Source: Pseudomonas azotoformans (GTDB lineage: Bacteria > Pseudomonadota > Gammaproteobacteria > Pseudomonadales > Pseudomonadaceae). From it: a stretch of 64,000 nt of DNA. How positions within the stretch are numbered: the stretch's first letter is position 1; each line of letters opens with the position of its first letter. The notes under the pieces are model-generated. The model saw nothing but the letters and a program-made list of their open reading frames with translations, was not told the origin of the DNA and ran no database searches. The position numbers were made by a program, and so were the translations under genes. The stretch spans positions 6,076,001 through 6,140,000 of the forward strand of contig NZ_CP014546.1 of the NCBI RefSeq assembly GCF_001579805.1, read 5' to 3'. Below are positions 34,012 through 42,961 of the stretch, in pieces.

Positions 34012-35853
34012 CTATAGCAAGCCCGGCAGGTTGGCCAACAGCGCGTCACTCAAGGCATGGGGCTCACCGCCGAACAGGCGCTGCAGTGGCGCGTCTGTTC
34101 CCAGGTGCCGGTATAAATCGGCGCGCTCGGTGTAGTCGCCCGCCAACCGCACCGCCGCCTGCACATAGTCTTCATGGGTGCGCGCTACCGTCCAATCGGG
34201 CAACCCCACCCGCCGAAACAAGCCCTCATCGATATGCTCGAACACCTCCGGCCCGGTCTTGCACACACCGGGCAGACCCGCCGTGAAGGCATCGATGATG
34301 CCGTTGGTATTGCCGAACGGAAACGGGCTCAGGAACAGGTCGCAGCGGTTCAGCGTGGCCATGTAGTCGGCATAGGGCTGGTGCGGGTACACCGTCGCAT
34401 CGCCCACATAACGCTCGATCAAGCGCACCAGTTGCGGGAACAACAGCCCTTGGGCCTGACCCACCAGGAAGTGAAAGCGCACGCGCTTGCCGTAGAGGTG
34501 CAACGTGCGCACGGCAATCGCCTGGCAGGCGCGCAGGAAGGTGGGGTTGAGTTTCATCGTGGTGGCGGCGATGGCGATGTTGACCCAGGCGTGGTCTTCA
34601 CGCGTGACGTGCGGCAAGTCGATGGGGATGGCGGACGGCCGATACGGCTGACCATTGGCCGGCAGTTGCAACAGGCGCTCGGTAAAACACGCCGGGTCAC
34701 CGACAAAATCTTCCTCCACGCTGATCAGGTCGATATGCCGCGACGCCGTGGTCGCCGGATGCCCCAGCGCGGCCACCTGCAACGGCGCAAAACGCAGGTT
34801 ACTGGCAAACAGCGTGATCTGGAACATGCCGACGCTGGGCATGTAGAACACCTCGGGGCGGCGTGCGCTGGCAAGCGCAGTGAGCTGGCGCAGGCACGCG
34901 AACAGGTCATCCGGCTCGCGCAGCTCGATAAATTCATCGAACACCTCGCGACCCAGCGCATCCACATTTGCCGCATACCCCACGGCCACCACCTGGAAAT
35001 CCCGACGCGCCGCCTGCAGCGTCAGCGAATGGGTGCGGTAGATCGAATGCCCGCCGGAGAACCATTCCAGCAGCACCAGCATCAGCGGCTTGGCGCGCGG
35101 CGGCGCCACGGCGACGGGCACGCTGTGGATGCCCAGGCTGGCGAGCTTGCGTTCGATCAAGGTATTGATCGACGCCTTGATGCGATGGCGCTCGGGCAAG
35201 TCGGCGTAACTGCAATGCATGTACACGTCATGCAGCACATTGAGCGGCAGTGCATCCAGGCTGTCGAGTTGTTCCAAACGCCCCGGCAACCACGCCAGCA
35301 ATGCCTCGCGCTTGGAGTGCGCCGCCGGAGTACCGAGAAAGCGCGGCGACAACAATGCCATGAACAGGGCCGCCGCCAACGTCGGGTTCTGCGCCCACAG
35401 CAGGTCAACATCCAGCGGTAACTGGGATTCCGGCGAGTACAGCAGGCAGAACTTCACCAGATTCTGCTCGGTGATGCGGTAGTCGCTGCCCTGCGGCCCG
35501 AGCAGGTTCAGCGAGCGCAGGATGTGGTCGCCGTTGATAAAGGCACTGGCGGCAAACAACGACGACAGCCAGCGCTGCAAGTTGATCAACTGGCCAAAGC
35601 CTCCGGGGCTGAGGCTGAACGTCGGGTCGGAGAACAGCGCCGTGATTGCGCAGGTCAGCCGCGTCAGCACGTGGCTTTCCAGCTCTCCCGGTGTGAGCGC
35701 GGGCGACACGCTCAGGGAAAACTGTTCGGACAACTTGCCGTAGTTGCGGTCGATCAATTGCAGCAGGCGCACGAGTTCGCGCGCGCCGCCTTCGTGGTCG
35801 CGGCTGTAGCAAAGGAATTCGAAGGCTTCCAGGGAAAAGGGTTGGTCGGTCAT
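34012..35853 (-). CDS. HMW1C-like cytoplasmic N-glycosyltransferase
   Basis: This 613-residue protein resembles HMW1C/ApHMW1C (GT41), which adds hexoses to Asn in N-X-S/T sequons of two-partner adhesins from nucleotide sugars in the cytoplasm. The N-terminal half is helical. The C-terminal half carries LEWFSGGHSIYRTHS, ALGHPATTASRHIDLISVEEDFVG, and the nucleotide-sugar site FPFGNTNGIIDAFTAGLPGVCKTGPEVFEHIDEGLFRRVGLP. Its start overlaps the tpsA stop by four bases (ATGA), so it is coupled to its likely substrate. Length fits the family (about 620). Confidence 0.92.
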   Translation of the reverse strand: MTDQPFSLEAFEFLCYSRDHEGGARELVRLLQLIDRNYGKLSEQFSLSVSPALTPGELESHVLTRLTCAITALFSDPTFSLSPGGFGQLINLQRWLSSLFAASAFINGDHILRSLNLLGPQGSDYRITEQNLVKFCLLYSPESQLPLDVDLLWAQNPTLAAALFMALLSPRFLGTPAAHSKREALLAWLPGRLEQLDSLDALPLNVLHDVYMHCSYADLPERHRIKASINTLIERKLASLGIHSVPVAVAPPRAKPLMLVLLEWFSGGHSIYRTHSLTLQAARRDFQVVAVGYAANVDALGREVFDEFIELREPDDLFACLRQLTALASARRPEVFYMPSVGMFQITLFASNLRFAPLQVAALGHPATTASRHIDLISVEEDFVGDPACFTERLLQLPANGQPYRPSAIPIDLPHVTREDHAWVNIAIAATTMKLNPTFLRACQAIAVRTLHLYGKRVRFHFLVGQAQGLLFPQLVRLIERYVGDATVYPHQPYADYMATLNRCDLFLSPFPFGNTNGIIDAFTAGLPGVCKTGPEVFEHIDEGLFRRVGLPDWTVARTHEDYVQAAVRLAGDYTERADLYRHLGTDAPLQRLFGGEPHALSDALLANLPGLL

Positions 35854-38723
35854 AGCGGTTGCACCACGTCGATGCTCACCTCATCGGTGGCCGTGGGTTT
35901 GAGCACCTGGCTCCAGGTTCCGCCGACCATCTGGCCCTGATGATACTGGCGGGTCGGTTCGCTGGTCGCCTCCAGCAAGCCGTTGTGGATCAATCCGCCC
36001 CGATTGATCAACACCGCTCCATTACCGGTGGCGGTAATCGACGAGGTGCCGTTGCTCTGGCTGATGTAATTGCCCGCTGGCGCCTCCAGGTCCAGGCGCA
36101 GGGTACCGTCCACCACTTGCAGGGTGTTGGTGCCGTTGTCGAAGCTCAATGCCGAGCCCCCGGCACTGCGCGCGGTGACGGTAAGGTTGCCGCTGCCGCC
36201 GGTCATCACGTTGTTGAAGCCCCGCGCATTGGTGGCGTTGAACGACAACCCCGGCCCCACTCCCAGCGCTATTCCTTGCATGCGGATATCACCGCTGCCG
36301 GACAGGATATTCACCCCATTGCCCGCCCCGGAGGCGCCGCTGCGGATGCTCAGGCCTGGCGCACTCGACGCCGCGCCGGCCGTGCCGCTCAGGGACAGGC
36401 TGCCATCCTGCGTTGTCAGGTTGATCACCGAGCCGGTGCCCGTGGAATTCACCACCGTGCCGGAGTCGCCTGCGCTGAAGCCGTCGATAGCGAGAGTGCC
36501 ACCCGCCCCTGCGCTCAGGGTCACCACGCCCGTGGTGGACGCCGCCAGGAACACGCCCTTCCCGGAATCGGCGGTGCCTTGCACCGTCAAGGTGCCGCTG
36601 CCTACGCTCAAGGTTTGCGTCGAACTCGTTGCCGTCGAACACACCAGCACGCCGCTGCCCGACACCGCACTGCCGCGCAGGGTGAGGTTGCCGCTGCCGG
36701 TGGTAGCGATGGTGTTGCTGGTGCTGAAGATCCGCGTGCCGTTGCCGCTGCCCAGGTTGGTGCTGTCGACGCTGATGGAACCGGCACCCGAGGTGAGAAC
36801 ATTGCTGCCGCCCGTCAGCACAAACGCATCGCCACTGCCGGTGCTGCTGGCCTGCACGGCGGTGATGCTGATGTTACCGCCGCCCGCGTCCAGGGTACTG
36901 CGGCTGATGTTGATTGCGGTGGCCGTGGAGCCTGCGGCCAGGCTCGACGAGGTGGCGCCACGCAAGGTGATGTCGCCGCCGCTGGTACTGATACGCGTGC
37001 CGTTGGTCATCGAAATGCCCACGCCATTGCTGACGTTGGTGCTCGCCCAGGACGTCGCCGGATCCACCGCGCCGCTGATGGTCAGGTTGCCGCCGTTGGT
37101 GCTGATGCTCGCGTTGCTCAACGCCACCGAGCCGTTGCCGCTGTTGTTGAAGTTGGACACCAGCGACACGTTCAGCGTCTTGCCGGTGCCATTGCTGATG
37201 CTGGTGTTGGTCATCACGATATTGCGGTGGGCCTGCAACGTCAGGGTGGCGTTGCCGACGCCCTTGACGTTGGACAGCACGTTGATATCCCCCGAAGTGC
37301 CGGCGCCCGACGACGTCGTCACGAGAATATTTGCGCCTTCGGACAACGATGCATTAAGGGTCGCCGAACTCAGGTTGGAACTGGCCCCGGCATTCGGCGT
37401 GAACGGCGAACTGGTGGAGGTGCCGGTGCTGGCGCCGTTGGTGATATTGATGTTGAACGGGTCGATCAACCAGCTGCCGCCCTGCCCCGACACCGCACTG
37501 AGGTCGACAATACCGGCCACATCCAGCGCATGCCCGGAGGTTTCCACCAGCCCGCCACGCCCCTGGTTGCCGGCGCCTCGCACGCTGATGTCGCCGTAGA
37601 ACCGGGTGCTGTCCTTGGACCACAGGATGACCTTGCCGCCATCACCGCGGCTCAGTGCATTCGCGCTGATGTGCGCATCGCTGCCCATGAACGTGCTGTC
37701 GGCCTGATGCAGGTTGCCACTGCCCTGGTAGTCGCCGCCCATCAACACGGTGCCGCCGCCGATGTCGCCATCGGCGTCGATGCGGCCGCTGTCGAACAGG
37801 CCGACGTATTGCCCAGTCATCGTCACGTTGCCGCCGTGCTCACCGCTCTGTTTACCCGATACATCCAGCACACCGCTGTTGACCACCACGCCACTGTCGC
37901 CGCCATCGAGGATGATGCGGCCGTTGCGCTGTTGCAGGCTGCGTGCCTCGATCACACCTGCGTTGTTCACCACGTTGCTGAGCATGGCCTGGGAGTCGCG
38001 GGCGGTCAGGGTCACCGCGCCGCCGTTGGCACTCAGCAGGCCACGATTGATCACGCTGGCGCCGATGGCCGGGTCGTTGACCTCGACATTGATCAGGCCG
38101 TCCCCGGTGAAATCCAGGGTGATCTTTTCCCCACCGCCCAGCACCACCGAGCCCAGCCGCGCGACCACCGTGCCTTCGTTGCGCACCTGGGCGCCGAGCA
38201 ACGCCACGCTGCCGCCGTCCCGCGCACTGATCGTGCCTTGGTTGACCACCGCACCGCCGCCCTGGCCGGCGAACACGTTTTTGCCGGCCATGAAATCGCT
38301 GTTGGAAATGTTCAGCGAACTGGCCACCAGCCCACCCACATCCACCATGGAGCCGGCGCCAAACAACACGCCTTGGGGGTTGATCAGGAATACCTGGCCA
38401 TTGGCATTCAGGTGCCCAAGGATCTGCGAACCGTCGCTGCCGGTCACGCGGTTGAGCGCCACCGACGACGCGCCCGGTTGCAGGAAATTCACCTGGGCGT
38501 TCTTGCCGATATTGAAGGTGTCCCAGGTGGCGATCAGGCGGTCGCTGCCCTGGTTCACCGTGAGAACATTGCCGTTGCTGCTGATGACGCCACTGCCGGC
38601 AACCACTTGGCCATTGGTGGGCAACGCGTTGTTGTCCAGCGCCAGCGCGGGCATCGGCACCAGGCCGTAGAGGGCGCAGAGCACGGCAAACGTCAGGGGT
38701 TTGAGAACATGGGATTGGCGCAT
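35850..38723 (-). CDS. HMW-type TpsA adhesin/exoprotein
   Basis: This 957-residue secreted protein has a signal peptide cleaved near residue 28, then the TPS secretion domain (about 30-170) with ATWDTFNIGKNAQVNF, SSVALNRVTG and the NPQGVLFG motif (115-122). A beta-helix of Gly/Ser/Thr/Asn-rich repeats follows. GGSWLIDPFNINIT near residue 430 is typical of HMW-like adhesins. I count about 25 N-X-S/T sequons, most after residue 430. The C-terminus lacks the cysteine pair that anchors HMW1. GAGGAG precedes the ATG. It lies ten bases after the TpsB-porin gene. Confidence 0.92.
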   Translation of the reverse strand: MRQSHVLKPLTFAVLCALYGLVPMPALALDNNALPTNGQVVAGSGVISSNGNVLTVNQGSDRLIATWDTFNIGKNAQVNFLQPGASSVALNRVTGSDGSQILGHLNANGQVFLINPQGVLFGAGSMVDVGGLVASSLNISNSDFMAGKNVFAGQGGGAVVNQGTISARDGGSVALLGAQVRNEGTVVARLGSVVLGGGEKITLDFTGDGLINVEVNDPAIGASVINRGLLSANGGAVTLTARDSQAMLSNVVNNAGVIEARSLQQRNGRIILDGGDSGVVVNSGVLDVSGKQSGEHGGNVTMTGQYVGLFDSGRIDADGDIGGGTVLMGGDYQGSGNLHQADSTFMGSDAHISANALSRGDGGKVILWSKDSTRFYGDISVRGAGNQGRGGLVETSGHALDVAGIVDLSAVSGQGGSWLIDPFNINITNGASTGTSTSSPFTPNAGASSNLSSATLNASLSEGANILVTTSSGAGTSGDINVLSNVKGVGNATLTLQAHRNIVMTNTSISNGTGKTLNVSLVSNFNNSGNGSVALSNASISTNGGNLTISGAVDPATSWASTNVSNGVGISMTNGTRISTSGGDITLRGATSSSLAAGSTATAINISRSTLDAGGGNISITAVQASSTGSGDAFVLTGGSNVLTSGAGSISVDSTNLGSGNGTRIFSTSNTIATTGSGNLTLRGSAVSGSGVLVCSTATSSTQTLSVGSGTLTVQGTADSGKGVFLAASTTGVVTLSAGAGGTLAIDGFSAGDSGTVVNSTGTGSVINLTTQDGSLSLSGTAGAASSAPGLSIRSGASGAGNGVNILSGSGDIRMQGIALGVGPGLSFNATNARGFNNVMTGGSGNLTVTARSAGGSALSFDNGTNTLQVVDGTLRLDLEAPAGNYISQSNGTSSITATGNGAVLINRGGLIHNGLLEATSEPTRQYHQGQMVGGTWSQVLKPTATDEVSIDVVQPL

Positions 38724-38733
38724 GACCGGCTCC

Positions 38734-41640
38734 TCAGAACGAATAGTTGATGCCAGTGCCAACGGCGCTGATGGTGGTGCCCACGCCGGGCGAATAGCCG
38801 GTGGCGGCGGTCACGCCGGTCAAGGCGAAGTTGTAGTTGGCCAGGGACTGGTTCTTCAGCAACACGTACTGGGAGAACAGGTCGATGTTCTTGGTCAGCT
38901 TGTAGTTGAAGCCCATCGCGTACTGGGTGGCGCCCATGCCATGGGTGTCGCACTCCACCGGGGTGGCGCGGATCATCTCGCACTTGCCCGCCAGGGCCTT
39001 GCCGTAGCTGGCTTTCAAGGTCCAGGCGCCGATCTTGTGGGTCGCGCCCAGCAGGTAGGCGCGGCGACGATAGTGGGACAGGTCGCTGGTGGCCGTACTG
39101 TTGTTGATCACGCCATCTTCGGAGTACGACAGGTCATCGGCGATCACCGAGAGCTTGGTCGCACCGAAGTCATAGGCCAGGCCGTAGCGGAAGCTGAAGT
39201 CATCCGAAGAAGTACCGTCAGTGACATGGGTGGTGCTGCCCAGGCCACGGGCGTTGCGCCCCAGGTCGGCAATGCCGAAGTAATTGATGTGCCGCTCGGC
39301 CGCGACCACCGCCGTGAAGCCGCCGTTGTTGTAGGTCAGGCTGCTGCCGTAGATATAGCCCTTGTCCACATCGCTGGCGGCGCGCATGCCGTTGTTCGAA
39401 TACGCCAGTTTGAGTTGCAGGCCGTTCCACACCGGCGTCCAGTATTCCACCACGCCAGCCTGGCGCCGGTTGAACGCCGCGTCGCCGTTGACGGCCGTGT
39501 CGTTGTAGCTTTGCGGGCCGTTGACGTTGGTCGACAACCCGGCACTGAACCCCGGCGAACCAATGATATTGAAGTACGCCGCGCTGGTCTTGCCGTTGAA
39601 CGGGTCGAGGCTGGTGGTGGACTCTTTCATCGGCATGTCCCACACCCCATACAGCAGCGTGCCGTAGTCGGTGTTGTTGAACGCCGCACCGGTGTTGCGC
39701 AGCTTGGTGCTGGGCGACGCCGAGGTGTTCAGTGTTTTGTCGTTGCTCTCGATGTAGTTCATCGAGATCCCGTATTCGAGCTGCCACAGCAGTTTCCAAT
39801 CGTCGGTCAAGCCATAGCCGCCGTGCACGCCGATGGCCGAGACGTTGTCGCGGGCCCGCCAGAAACTGGCCATGTTGCGCCCGTTGGGGGTGGCGAGACG
39901 GCTCTGGTCGGCGGGCGCGGCCGGAGATGAGCCATGGCGGTCGACGTACTCCGGGATAATGCCGATATTGCCGTAGATCACGGTATCGGTCTCGGCCACT
40001 TCGAAGTCTTCGCCCTTTGAACCGATGTCACTGGCCAACCCGGCAAACGCTTGGGGCGAGCCGGAAATGGAGAACCACAGGCGCTTGGCGGCGCGGTCGT
40101 CGCTGGTGGGGTCTTCGCCGGGCGAGAAGGCCAGGCTGGCGTTCATCACCAGGTCGCGGTGGTAGAGGTTCAGGCCCACGCCATAGCCGTAGCGCGTCAG
40201 GGTGTTTTCGCTGTTGTCCCAGGGGTTCTTGTTGACCGTGACCTTGCCTGCATCCGCAAACAAGGTGCCCTCGGCTATCGCGCCTTTGAAGCGCCCGAGG
40301 TATTTGCGCAGCTCCAGGCGGCCGAGGATGCCTTCGTCACCGGCCACTTCACCCACGGGATAGGCGCGCACGCCATTGGGGCCGCCGAGACTGAGTTTTT
40401 CCGAGGAATCGAGGTTTTTGTCGGCCCACTGACCGGTCAACGAACCCAACAATGAATAGCCGTTGCCCAGGTATTGCAGGCGACTGAAATTGGCATTGGC
40501 TTTCTTGTAGCGTCCGGCTGCATTGGCGGTGAGCGCATCCAGCGCGGCGTCTGCAGCGGTGTTTTTATCCAGGTCGCCGATGCCGTAGGCCAGGCTCCAG
40601 CTGTTGTTGCCCTGCCAGGCATCACGCCAGTTGCCATACAGCGTGGCACTGCGAAACACCGCGGATTTGTTCACCGTGAAACCGCCCGCCGAGTCCTCGA
40701 AACGCCGATGGTCTTCGGCCAGGTTGAGGCTGATGTTGCTGTCCCGCGAGCGCAGCAAGGCGCTGTTGATAAACACCGAAGACACTTCGGCCGTGCCGTC
40801 CGCATCCAGGCCCTTGAGGTTCTTGCCGATGTTGTATTCCAGCTCGGCATAGTTGGCGCCCACCGAGATGCCCGTGGCGCCCAGCGGCTGCTGGTAGCCG
40901 ACGCCCTTGATGTCCAGGCCTTCGAAAGAGTTCTGTGAGGTGACGGTGAAACTGTCGCCAATCCCCAGCGCGTCATTAAGGCTGACGCTGGAGGTCAGGC
41001 GGTTGGCGCCAGTGTAGTAGTTGCCGTAGTTGTCGATGGCGGCGCGGGCGGTCCAGGCGGTCATTTCGCTGAGCTTGAGCACGATGTCGGCGGCGCCCGG
41101 TTGCTGCGACGGACGCAGGATGGCGTGTACCGAAACCCCGGTGATGTCCGACAGGCGCAGCAGCACGCGCTCCAGGTCCTGCTCGCGAATGATGGTGCCC
41201 GCCGGCAAGGCATTGACGAACTGCTGCTGCACGCCGGGACGCAGGCGCACATTGGAATCCGGCAAGGTGCTGACCTGGCCGATCACCCCTTCGGAAACCG
41301 CCACGACGACCTGGCCGTCTTGAATGTCCTGGGCTGGCAGGTAGGCCCGCGCCACCAGGTAGCCCCGCGCCCGGTAAAGCGCGGTGACCTGCGCCGCGGC
41401 CTCGCGCAGTCCTTCAAGACCCAGCGTCTTGCCCACATAGGGTTGCAACGCCGACTGCACTTGCCCGTCGTTGAGTTCGCGATTGCCCTTCACCACGAAG
41501 CGCTTGACCTGCAGTTGCAGGCTCGAGGTGCTGGCTGTGGGCGCGGGTTCATCACCCTGGCTTTCGATACGCACACTGCCGGGGGGCGCCGGTTGCGCGT
41601 TGTCCGTGGGGCGCAGTACCGAGCGGCTGTTATCGAACAA
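38734..41640 (-). CDS. TpsB (ShlB/FhaC-type) transporter fused to a C-terminal porin barrel
   Basis: This 968-residue frame begins at a TTG. Residues about 44-118 are a POTRA_2 domain (LQVKRFVVKGNRELNDGQVQ), about 119-190 a second POTRA, and about 195-532 the ShlB barrel with LSLGGPNGVRAYPVGE (the VRGY-type loop 6 motif) and a terminal LWFSISGSPQAF. After a short linker, residues about 551-968 form a porin-like region: TDTVIYGNIGIIPEYV, NVSAIGVHGGYGLTDDWKLLWQLEYG and the porin-style end TISAVGTGINYSF. Normal TpsB proteins are about 550-580 residues. The signal peptide is encoded in frame upstream (41641-41760) but has no start codon there. The nearest ATG (41762-41764) is one base out of frame. 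Confidence 0.85.
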   Translation of the reverse strand: MFDNSRSVLRPTDNAQPAPPGSVRIESQGDEPAPTASTSSLQLQVKRFVVKGNRELNDGQVQSALQPYVGKTLGLEGLREAAAQVTALYRARGYLVARAYLPAQDIQDGQVVVAVSEGVIGQVSTLPDSNVRLRPGVQQQFVNALPAGTIIREQDLERVLLRLSDITGVSVHAILRPSQQPGAADIVLKLSEMTAWTARAAIDNYGNYYTGANRLTSSVSLNDALGIGDSFTVTSQNSFEGLDIKGVGYQQPLGATGISVGANYAELEYNIGKNLKGLDADGTAEVSSVFINSALLRSRDSNISLNLAEDHRRFEDSAGGFTVNKSAVFRSATLYGNWRDAWQGNNSWSLAYGIGDLDKNTAADAALDALTANAAGRYKKANANFSRLQYLGNGYSLLGSLTGQWADKNLDSSEKLSLGGPNGVRAYPVGEVAGDEGILGRLELRKYLGRFKGAIAEGTLFADAGKVTVNKNPWDNSENTLTRYGYGVGLNLYHRDLVMNASLAFSPGEDPTSDDRAAKRLWFSISGSPQAFAGLASDIGSKGEDFEVAETDTVIYGNIGIIPEYVDRHGSSPAAPADQSRLATPNGRNMASFWRARDNVSAIGVHGGYGLTDDWKLLWQLEYGISMNYIESNDKTLNTSASPSTKLRNTGAAFNNTDYGTLLYGVWDMPMKESTTSLDPFNGKTSAAYFNIIGSPGFSAGLSTNVNGPQSYNDTAVNGDAAFNRRQAGVVEYWTPVWNGLQLKLAYSNNGMRAASDVDKGYIYGSSLTYNNGGFTAVVAAERHINYFGIADLGRNARGLGSTTHVTDGTSSDDFSFRYGLAYDFGATKLSVIADDLSYSEDGVINNSTATSDLSHYRRRAYLLGATHKIGAWTLKASYGKALAGKCEMIRATPVECDTHGMGATQYAMGFNYKLTKNIDLFSQYVLLKNQSLANYNFALTGVTAATGYSPGVGTTISAVGTGINYSF

Positions 41641-41764
41641 GGTGCCGGACGAAGGCAGCGTATCGGCCTGGGCTTGAGCAGCGATCAGGGCAGCGGCCCA
41701 GCAGCGACAACGCGCCAGGCCCCCAGGCGCGGGGCGCCCGGGTGGAGGGGAAGTGTGGGCTCAT
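41641..41764 (-). other. Out-of-frame signal-peptide region of tpsB
   Basis: In the tpsB frame this stretch encodes ARCRCWAAALIAAQAQADTL, a plausible signal peptide and cleavage site, but contains no ATG, GTG or TTG before a TGA at 41761-41763. The ATG at 41764 (MSPHFPSTRAPRAWG) is in another frame. Removing one base, for example from the run of five C at 41720-41724, joins them into a normal N-terminus. Confidence 0.65.
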
Positions 41765-41809
41765 ACAGTTCTCTTATTGTTTTTATCGAGACGCAGCGTG
41801 GGGCTAGGC

Positions 41810-42862
41810 TTAGGGAAACAGCATCCGGGCAACGGCTTTATCGCCGAGCAATCGCGCCGCGTTATGGCCGATCCCGGGGAGGGTGTGCTGTGGATGGCGC
41901 AACGGAATCTGCCACTGGCGGGACAGGAACTGCTCGTAGCTCACGTAGTTGAGCTGGCGATCCAACCGCGTGGCGCCTTGGTAATTGGCACCGCAGGAAC
42001 TGTCGAGTACGCGGCTGGTGGGGTTGTTGTCCTGGGCGCCGACCAGGTAGGTGATGTCGCGCGCGGCATAGCGGGCAAACAACTGGCGGCTGTTGAGGTG
42101 CTGGTTGAGCAGGTACGCGGGGGCGCCGTCGATACCGTAGCGATAGCGGCTGTAGCTGGGGCACATCACGGTCACGACGGGCTTGAACACGCCGTCCTGC
42201 AGGCGGCTTTCTTCGAAATACACGTAGCTCGACGGGCTGGCAACGACGTAGCGGATGCTCAAGCCGTGGGCCTTGAGGCCGCCATCCAGGTCATTCACCA
42301 CCGCGTAGCGCTGCATCAATTGCGCGCCCGCCGAGTGGCTGACCATCACGATTTCCTTCAGCGCCGGGTAACGCTGGCGGTCAGACAGGTAGGCGACCAC
42401 ATCGTCCAGTACCTGGAAGGCCGGGATGCCCTTGTGACCGAATTGGGACTCGATGCCGTGCATCCATTTGTCGCGGGGCCACAGCGGCATGTCGTCGCTG
42501 ATGCCGGCGTCGGTGGGGGTGAGGAAATTCGGCGCCAGCAACAGGGTGTTTTGCAGGTGGGCGTTGCCGAGCAATTTGCGCCCGGTCTTGAAGTACTGGT
42601 CACCGTCACGTTGCACGCCATGCACGATCACCACCGCGCGCTCTATTGTGTTGGGCGGGTTGTAGAGATCAGCGTTGGCGTACACCAGGAACGGGTAGGC
42701 ACTGCCATCGTGGCCCAGGCGCAGGACCTGACGGGCATCGGCCTCGGGTTTGTCGGCGCTTTCGCTATGCACGTCGACCTTGGCGCAACTGGTCAGCGTG
42801 CCCATCAAGGCCAAGGTAGCCAGCAAGGTGGTGAAGGGTTTGGTGGACAGGCTTATCGACAT
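41810..42862 (-). CDS. Alpha/beta-hydrolase-like lipoprotein
   Basis: This 350-residue protein has a lipoprotein signal ending in LTSC, so it should be lipid-anchored. The hydrolase core has AVVIVHGVQRDGDQYF, the nucleophile elbow VSHSAGAQLM and a C-terminal GIGHNAARLL. The substrate is unknown. It ends 45 bp before the tpsB ATG on the same strand, so it may be the first gene of the secretion operon. The ATG at 42862 gives the best signal peptide. Confidence 0.75.
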   Translation of the reverse strand: MSISLSTKPFTTLLATLALMGTLTSCAKVDVHSESADKPEADARQVLRLGHDGSAYPFLVYANADLYNPPNTIERAVVIVHGVQRDGDQYFKTGRKLLGNAHLQNTLLLAPNFLTPTDAGISDDMPLWPRDKWMHGIESQFGHKGIPAFQVLDDVVAYLSDRQRYPALKEIVMVSHSAGAQLMQRYAVVNDLDGGLKAHGLSIRYVVASPSSYVYFEESRLQDGVFKPVVTVMCPSYSRYRYGIDGAPAYLLNQHLNSRQLFARYAARDITYLVGAQDNNPTSRVLDSSCGANYQGATRLDRQLNYVSYEQFLSRQWQIPLRHPQHTLPGIGHNAARLLGDKAVARMLFP

Positions 42863-42961
42863 GGCCGGGCGCTTCTCTTGTTTTTTTACGAGCCTACCAG
42901 TGCTGTCCACCTATGAAAAATATCTAAATAACGGGGTTTGGATACTTTAAAAATATGACTC

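Noticed and set aside
34174..35421. 415-codon frame antisense to the HMW1C-like gene
   Set aside because: The glycosyltransferase motifs are on the minus strand; this frame is featureless.
35859..38750. 963-codon open frame antisense to tpsA
   Set aside because: It mirrors tpsA almost exactly and encodes a low-complexity Ala/Arg/His/Gly-rich product with no domain; it is a by-product of GC-rich codon bias.
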